From contig JAHLEZ010000002.1 in NCBI GenBank assembly GCA_020726505.1, positions 434,001 to 498,000 of the forward strand: a stretch of DNA of 64,000 bases, read 5' to 3'. Source of the stretch: Leptodontidium sp. MPI-SDFR-AT-0119. Taxonomy: Eukaryota > Ascomycota > Leotiomycetes > Helotiales > Leptodontidiaceae. Shown here piece after piece: positions 59,123 to 64,000 of this stretch. A program made the translations under genes and the position numbers. The number at the start of each line of letters is the position of its first letter. Position 1 is the stretch's first letter. The notes beneath the pieces are model-generated. The model did no database searches, had not been told where the DNA came from, and worked only from the letters and a program-made list of their open reading frames with translations.

Positions 59123-60136
59123 ATGTCAACAATAGCCAGCCCCCGAGAGCCCTCCCTCTCCGGCCGCCGCGTCCCCCTCCTCTCAACACCTACCTCCTCC
59201 TCACGCCCCAGTCTCGACACACCACGATCAGACGCCTCTCCCTCCCGACCACCAATCCCCTCCCTCCCCTCAAACACAACCAGCTCCCTCCCAACCGGCC
59301 AACCAAAACGCAACCGCGCCGCTTTGCGCGAGTACTACAACCTCCAAAAAGCCTCTACTGCGGCGGGTGCAGCGCCGTCCTCATTATCGACAACGGCATC
59401 ACAACAGCCCTCCTCGCCAGCGAGTTCGAGCATCCATTCGTTCCCAGACGATTACGGCCATGGTGGGGAGGATGGCGATGGGGGGGAGATGGATAAAGAG
59501 GGTTTCAATGCGGAGGAGTACGTGAGGAGGGTTTTGGAGGAGAAGAGTCTTGGGGAGGTGTTAGGGATTTATAGGGGCGTGCTTGCGGATGTGAGGGCGC
59601 TGGATGCGGAGAGGAAGGCGTTGGTTTATGATAATTATAGTAAGTTGATTGTGGCGACGGAGATGATTGGGAGGATGAGGGAGGGTGTTGGGGAGGCTGG
59701 TGCGGGTGCTGGTGCTGGCGTGGGGGGTAAAGGTGGGAAGGTTGTGAGGGGAGGGGGGAAGGGGGATGGTGTGGAGGGTGTGGAGGAGTTGGTTGAGAGG
59801 GTTCGGAGGGGGGTTGAGGGGTTGAGGAGGGAAGGGGAGGGTGGAGGGGTTAGTAGAGAGGAGGCTGAGAGGGTGGAGAGGAGGAGGAAGACGAGGGTTG
59901 TTGTGGAGAGGGTGTTAGGTACGCCGGAGAGGGTTAGAGTGCTTGTTAAAGAGGGGAAGGTCGATGAGGCGACGGTGTTATGGGAGAAAGAGAAGAGGTT
60001 GTTGGAGAGGTGGAGGGAGAGGGGGGTTGGTGGTGATGATGTGATGGAGTGTATTGAGGATGGAGATGCTGCTTTGAGGGGAGAAGCTAAGAGGGAGAGG
60101 AGTACGAGTAGAGATAGAGAGGAATCGAATTCTTGA
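59123..60136 (+). CDS. VPS51: GARP/EARP subunit Vps51
   Basis: One exon, 337 residues. A Ser/Pro-rich N terminus (1-65) is followed by RAALREYYNLQ, a conserved segment, and the Vps51/Vps67 region FNAEEYVRRVLEEKSLGEVL, then ALDAERKALVYDNYSKLIVA and TEMIGRMREG. Vps51 joins Vps52-54 in the tethering complex at the trans-Golgi for endosome-derived vesicles. The second half is Gly/Arg/Glu-rich with coiled-coil character and two low-complexity inserts (GAGAGAGVGGKGGK, then VERVRRGVEGLRREGEGGG). Codon choice there makes the plus strand almost free of C, in contrast with the C-rich first 200 bases. Confidence 0.85.
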   Translation: MSTIASPREPSLSGRRVPLLSTPTSSSRPSLDTPRSDASPSRPPIPSLPSNTTSSLPTGQPKRNRAALREYYNLQKASTAAGAAPSSLSTTASQQPSSPASSSIHSFPDDYGHGGEDGDGGEMDKEGFNAEEYVRRVLEEKSLGEVLGIYRGVLADVRALDAERKALVYDNYSKLIVATEMIGRMREGVGEAGAGAGAGVGGKGGKVVRGGGKGDGVEGVEELVERVRRGVEGLRREGEGGGVSREEAERVERRRKTRVVVERVLGTPERVRVLVKEGKVDEATVLWEKEKRLLERWRERGVGGDDVMECIEDGDAALRGEAKRERSTSRDREESNS

Positions 60137-60457
60137 TACCTTTGGTGTCTAGTTGCGTGGAAATCCTTCGTAGTCTTTTGAAAGAAAGATAGTGAAGTGC
60201 TCAAAGAGAAGCAAGGAGTGGTCTTGCATTCATGTTCGCTTATCAGCAGTACTATCAGCTTGCACTTGGAGCGTAGTTTTGATTCTCCTTAGGCCCAGTA
60301 AACCTCCCCGGAAATCCCATATTTCTACCCCAATCTCATTGCTCTGCCTTCCGTTGTACGGTAGTATGAGAGAGTGGAGAGGGGCGTGTGCCGCGTGCCT
60401 CCGTCAAGAACTAGGTAGGTACCATCGATGGCTTGCTCTCTATAAGTCCAGCTATCT

Positions 60458-61667
60458 CTACCACATGTGCGTTCCTTGCAAAACAACCTGATAGGGATCT
60501 CTATCGCACTCGCTAACATCGATACGAAAGTCCTCATCCCCATCTAACTCGTCTGCAACCATTTTCTTCAGGGCAGGCACCATCCTCTGATTCAAAAATG
60601 CCCTCTCACTGTTACTGTGAAAAGTAGTGACGACACACCGTCCAGCCTCAATCGCAGCCAGTGCCTCATGGTGACTCAATTCACCAGTAAATAAGAGATC
60701 GACATCAAGACCGTTGAGCATCGAACCACCGGATCCAGCACAGATACCTACGGTCTTGATCTGTATGTTCGATTGCTGGCAGTCAAGCGTTTGAGGAGTG
60801 GCGACTGACACGGATGTCGTAGGTTGGGGATTTCGAGTTCTCCACGTGGAGAGGCCGTTTATTATACCATGGACCAGGGAGCCGAGGCTCTGCGGGTTGG
60901 AAAATGTCACAATCCGACCATAGCCTGCAGAGGAGAAGCTTTCGGGAAGATCTTGGAGGTTGGGGACTGGGTTGATGATTTTTCTGGTGTGGGGTTGGAA
61001 GTAGGGGCTTTTCGCTGTTGGGTTACTTCCGGTGACTATATCTGCTAACCAGTCATTCAAGCCCCCAGGAGCTGCATCGACAGCTGTGTGAGGACTGTAG
61101 ACACTGATTCCCTCTGAGGCGAGACGGAGGAGAGAATTTTGTTGGGTGTTGGCGAGAGTGAGTGCTTTGAGAGGGCGGAAGATGATTGGATCTGGGATTC
61201 GATGTCAGTCATGTGCTCTCAAACAATCAATTGGGCCTGGGTGTCGAAGGAGCTTACGGTAACTGATAATGATTGAATGTTTTCCCTTTATAGCTTCGTC
61301 GGCTACGGCTTGGGTAAGGTCGATTGTGAGGAGTGCGGACTTGGACAACTTGGTGTTGTCTGGTCTGTAAGGTGCTTCGAGGAGGACTTTTCCAATGTCA
61401 GTTCCTTCCTTGAATAATATAAGGACATAGAATACAAACGGCCTGTATTATCAAAGCTCTTGTCCGCCAAAGCTTCTGGATACCTACAGATACACAAGTC
61501 AGAGTTGGCCTAAATGGTGGATGTGCTCAGGAGGAGTTCAGAGTTGGGACTTGCAGTTTTCTCATTGCTCCTACTACTGCCTTTGTGAAGGGCGAGGATG
61601 TTACGGTTGGAGAAGACATAATTGGGAATGTGGAGAGGGATCTTCGGAATAATCTTTGCGCGTTCAT
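60458..61667 (-). CDS. NIF3: NIF3-like metal-binding protein
   Basis: Multi-exon NIF3/DUF34 protein. The C-terminal exon (61060 region to the stop at 60458) holds the hallmark metal-site motifs: GICAGSGGSML, DLLFTGELSHHEAL and TTFHSNSERAF. The first exon lies near 61560-61667, with small exons between. Two in-frame starts exist. The one at 61667 adds MNAQRLFRRSLSTFPI, which looks like a mitochondrial presequence; the one at 61619 (MSSPTVTSS) would give a cytosolic protein. NIF3 proteins are widespread; a GTP cyclohydrolase or metal-chaperone role is proposed but not settled. The internal exon boundaries are approximate. Confidence 0.82.
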
Positions 61668-62427
61668 CAGAACACGATGATGAACTTCAGAGGTGGTGTT
61701 GACAAGAGCTTAGTTTGGTAGAGGTTCCTTGACATTACCGACGTCTCGCCTAGAACGCCCCTTAACATGATGACTAATATCGACTTTGACCACATTTTCA
61801 GTTACTTGAGCAACCTTTCCAGCCTTCGATGTTTAATTCATCAATTGGATCGCTCTCATCTACCTACGGATCTTCGTGGCAGAGAACTCACTCTCAATCC
61901 ATATTTCAGCGTGCTTCCTTCTCGGAGATGCGTTTACCGCTTCCAGCTTTGTCGAAGAGGCGTTTCCCTTTTTCGGGTCAGATTTTCCTAACCACAGGCC
62001 CAGCTACGGTTCTGACATTTCGGTTGGATCGCAATCCGATGTATGGTAACGAATAAGCGCTTCGCGTCCTGTCAGACCCGTGAGATCTGATTACGTTAAA
62101 CTGAGGCGTGGGAACGGATATTTAGGAGTCGTTGTGGCCGATGTGGTGATATTTTGGGAGCTTTCGGCGCAGTCTCACTCAACCATAAGCATCTGCCACC
62201 GCCAAGCTGTGGAAGGTTGTTTTGTCTCTGAACTTCGCATCTTACACCAAATTGGTGGAGATGATCGTCGAGTATATAGTAGGTGATGATTGTGCTCTTG
62301 TGCCGTGTTATTGCATTGTTCAATATTTCTCACTTCCAACGATTTTCCGTTCCACCTTCGTTGGTCTTTTTATTTCCTATCTCCTTCCCCGTCAGTTCAT
62401 TCTTGTTTTGTCTCTCTTAGTTCATTA
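61668..62427. other. Divergent region between NIF3 and the SGNH hydrolase
   Basis: 760 bases with no supported gene. The last 80 bases before the hydrolase ATG are CT-rich, as fungal leaders often are. Confidence 0.5.
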
Positions 62428-63576
62428 ATGGCCTCCCTCCTTCAGGTCTCGGCGTTGCTTGCACTCTTTAGCTTCGCTACTGCTACTCCCATTCCTGCTG
62501 GGAATAAATCAGAAGCATGTGCCTTCAATCTTCCAGCATCTTATGCTGCTCTTGGAGATAGTTTTGCAGCTGGACTCGGTTCTGGCTTCCTTGTCGACGA
62601 TGATAGTACGCAAGCATGACTGTTCCCTTCCCGATACACTACTAACATTCCAAGTTCAATGCCAACGTCAAAATGGCTCATATCCATCTCAACTCTTCGA
62701 ACTCAACCCATTCAATGGCAACCCGTCAAGCTTCGACTTCGTTGCCTGCTCTGGCGACGAACTTGATGACATCGATGCCCAAATTGCAAAGCTTGCGTAC
62801 AAGAAATTTGACCTCGTCACATTGACTATCAGCGGAAATGACTTTGGGTTCGGCGACATTGCAGTACGTTGAATTATTCTATTTTCATGTTCAAGGCTAA
62901 TCCATATATTCAGGAAGCATGTGTCTATCAAACTCTCTCTCCCAACATCACCGACCCACAGCAAGTCTGCAATACAGCCTTCGCCATCGGCGAAGCTCAA
63001 GTTGCGGACAAGACAATCTGGGACAAATTCGACCAGAAACTCTCCCTCGTCAAATCCACGTCTCTCAACAAAGGAGGCCGTATCTTCGTCACAGGCTACG
63101 CTAAATTCTTCGCTGCCCCCATCGAAGGAGATGCATGCGATTCCATCTCATTCTTCCCCATCCCACAACTAGCAGCCCTCAACATGACCGCCGCCAACCG
63201 CCGTCGTGCCAATGCCCTGACTGTCGCAGTCAACCAAGGTATCAAGAGATCCGTCGCAAAGAGCGGCTCTGATGTACAATTCGTCGATTTCGATAAACTC
63301 TATGAAGGACGCAGATTTTGCGAGGCAAAGAATGCAGATGATCCTATTGGAGCCAACAATCCGAATGTCTTCTTCAATGATCTGACGACTGTCTTGCCAG
63401 TCCCTGGTGTCGCGGATGTTGCGAAACAGACGCCTGGGTTGAAGGTGGATATCACGAATGTGTTGCAGCAGAGCTCTGTCTTTCATCCGAAGATTGGAGC
63501 GCACCGGATTTTGGCTGCGGAGTTGAACCTTAGAATTTTATTTGATTCGGTCATTCCAGTTAGTTCTCATGTTTGA
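62428..63576 (+). CDS. Secreted SGNH/GDSL-type hydrolase
   Basis: Three exons, 62428-62605, 62655-62863 and 62914-63576, give 349 residues. A signal peptide (MASLLQVSALLALFSFATATP) is followed by block I with the nucleophile S45 in YAALGDSFAAGLGSG. Block III SGNDFGFGD (about 119-127) carries the oxyanion Asn, and the catalytic His is in FHPKIGAH (about 320-326). This is the layout of extracellular SGNH lipases/esterases. The ester substrate cannot be told. NMTA offers an N-glycosylation site. Exon phases agree. Confidence 0.88.
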
Positions 63577-63944
63577 ACTAAATTCGGAAAGGTAGTTCTA
63601 TAGATGTCTTGGAGTATGCTGGAGTTATGATGGGGGAAATGCGTGTTTATGGTTGGCGTTTAGGAGCTTTGGTTAGGAAGAAACAATATAATTTACTGTT
63701 TAAGTTACAAATACCTTCTGTAACTCAATATCGCAATTTCAATCTGCGGTGACAGTAAAGCGCACAAGTCTCCTCTCTTATGACCTGTAAACAACCAGTT
63801 CCAAAGCAAAGCCTGACCCAAAAGGGCCAAGCGAAGCGGCCGCACCCTTTTCCAAAAAGTTGCGATTTCGGATGTTGATTTCAAAGACCCTTCGTCGAAG
63901 TGCTGCATCACGACAATCGAGCAGAGGAGATCCAAAGAAAAGCC
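63577..63944. other. Intergenic before the BolA-like start
   Basis: 3' flank of the hydrolase gene, then a short promoter or leader. No other gene is supported. Confidence 0.5.
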
Positions 63945-64000
63945 ATGGCAGAGACAGCAGGCGTTACGCAAGAGGTGCTGAAGGAGAAGATCACCCAGAG
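63945..64000 (+). CDS. Start of a BolA-like protein (partial, cut by the window end)
   Basis: The open frame begins MAETAGVTQEVLKEKITQ and runs off the end. A short acidic N terminus followed by an xTxExLxxKL helix is the usual start of BolA/Fra2-type proteins, which bind monothiol glutaredoxins and [2Fe-2S] clusters in iron sensing. With 18 residues the call is tentative. Confidence 0.4.
   Translation, partial: MAETAGVTQEVLKEKITQ

Overview
The window is nuclear DNA of a filamentous ascomycete (Pezizomycotina). Genes carry short introns of about 45-110 bp with GT..AG ends and CTRAC-type branch points, and are densely packed on both strands. The gene set is typical of the group: a Zn(II)2Cys6 regulator, a Fus3/Kss1-type MAP kinase, a GMC oxidoreductase, SKI3, MSN5 and SEC24. 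The kinase and overall gene style would suit Leotiomycetes, but that placement is a guess.

The left end (386-7880) is one complete Ty1/copia LTR retrotransposon on the minus strand. It has two 197-bp LTRs differing at two positions, 9-bp inverted LTR tips, a GAAAA target-site duplication, a half-tRNA-iMet type primer site and a G-rich polypurine tract. Its polyprotein is one long frame with all domains, broken only by a one-base shift near the end of RNase H. Between the polyprotein and the 3' LTR, inside the mobile unit and on the opposite strand, lies a spliced four-exon gene for a 206-residue Ala/Pro/Arg-rich protein with a six-cysteine cluster. This is the most unusual object in the window.

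From 8.5 to 28 kb the genes are a possible small Cys-rich protein, a fused HyuA-HyuB 5-oxoprolinase-type enzyme (nine exons, one missing base), a secreted GMC oxidoreductase, a gene-poor 2.7-kb stretch, the acyltransferase LRO1/PDAT, a DUF1917 protein divergent from a DPH7-like WD40 protein, an acyltransferase relic and an APH-fold kinase. The gene-poor stretch holds two adjacent 156-bp hairpin MITE-like elements.

From 28 to 64 kb the genes are mostly housekeeping: SKI3 divergent from a GH5 steryl-glucosidase/endoglycoceramidase, the exportin MSN5, a Zn2Cys6 regulator, a small one-TM protein, SEC24 (one-base frameshift), the Fus3/Kss1-type MAP kinase behind a 3.6-kb leader region, RMI1 divergent from VPS51, NIF3, a secreted SGNH hydrolase, and the start of a BolA-like gene cut by the window edge.

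Apart from the retrotransposon unit I see no operon-like or biosynthetic cluster. Three genes (copia pol, HyuAB, SEC24) each carry a single one-base indel. At least in SEC24 an assembly error is the likeliest cause.
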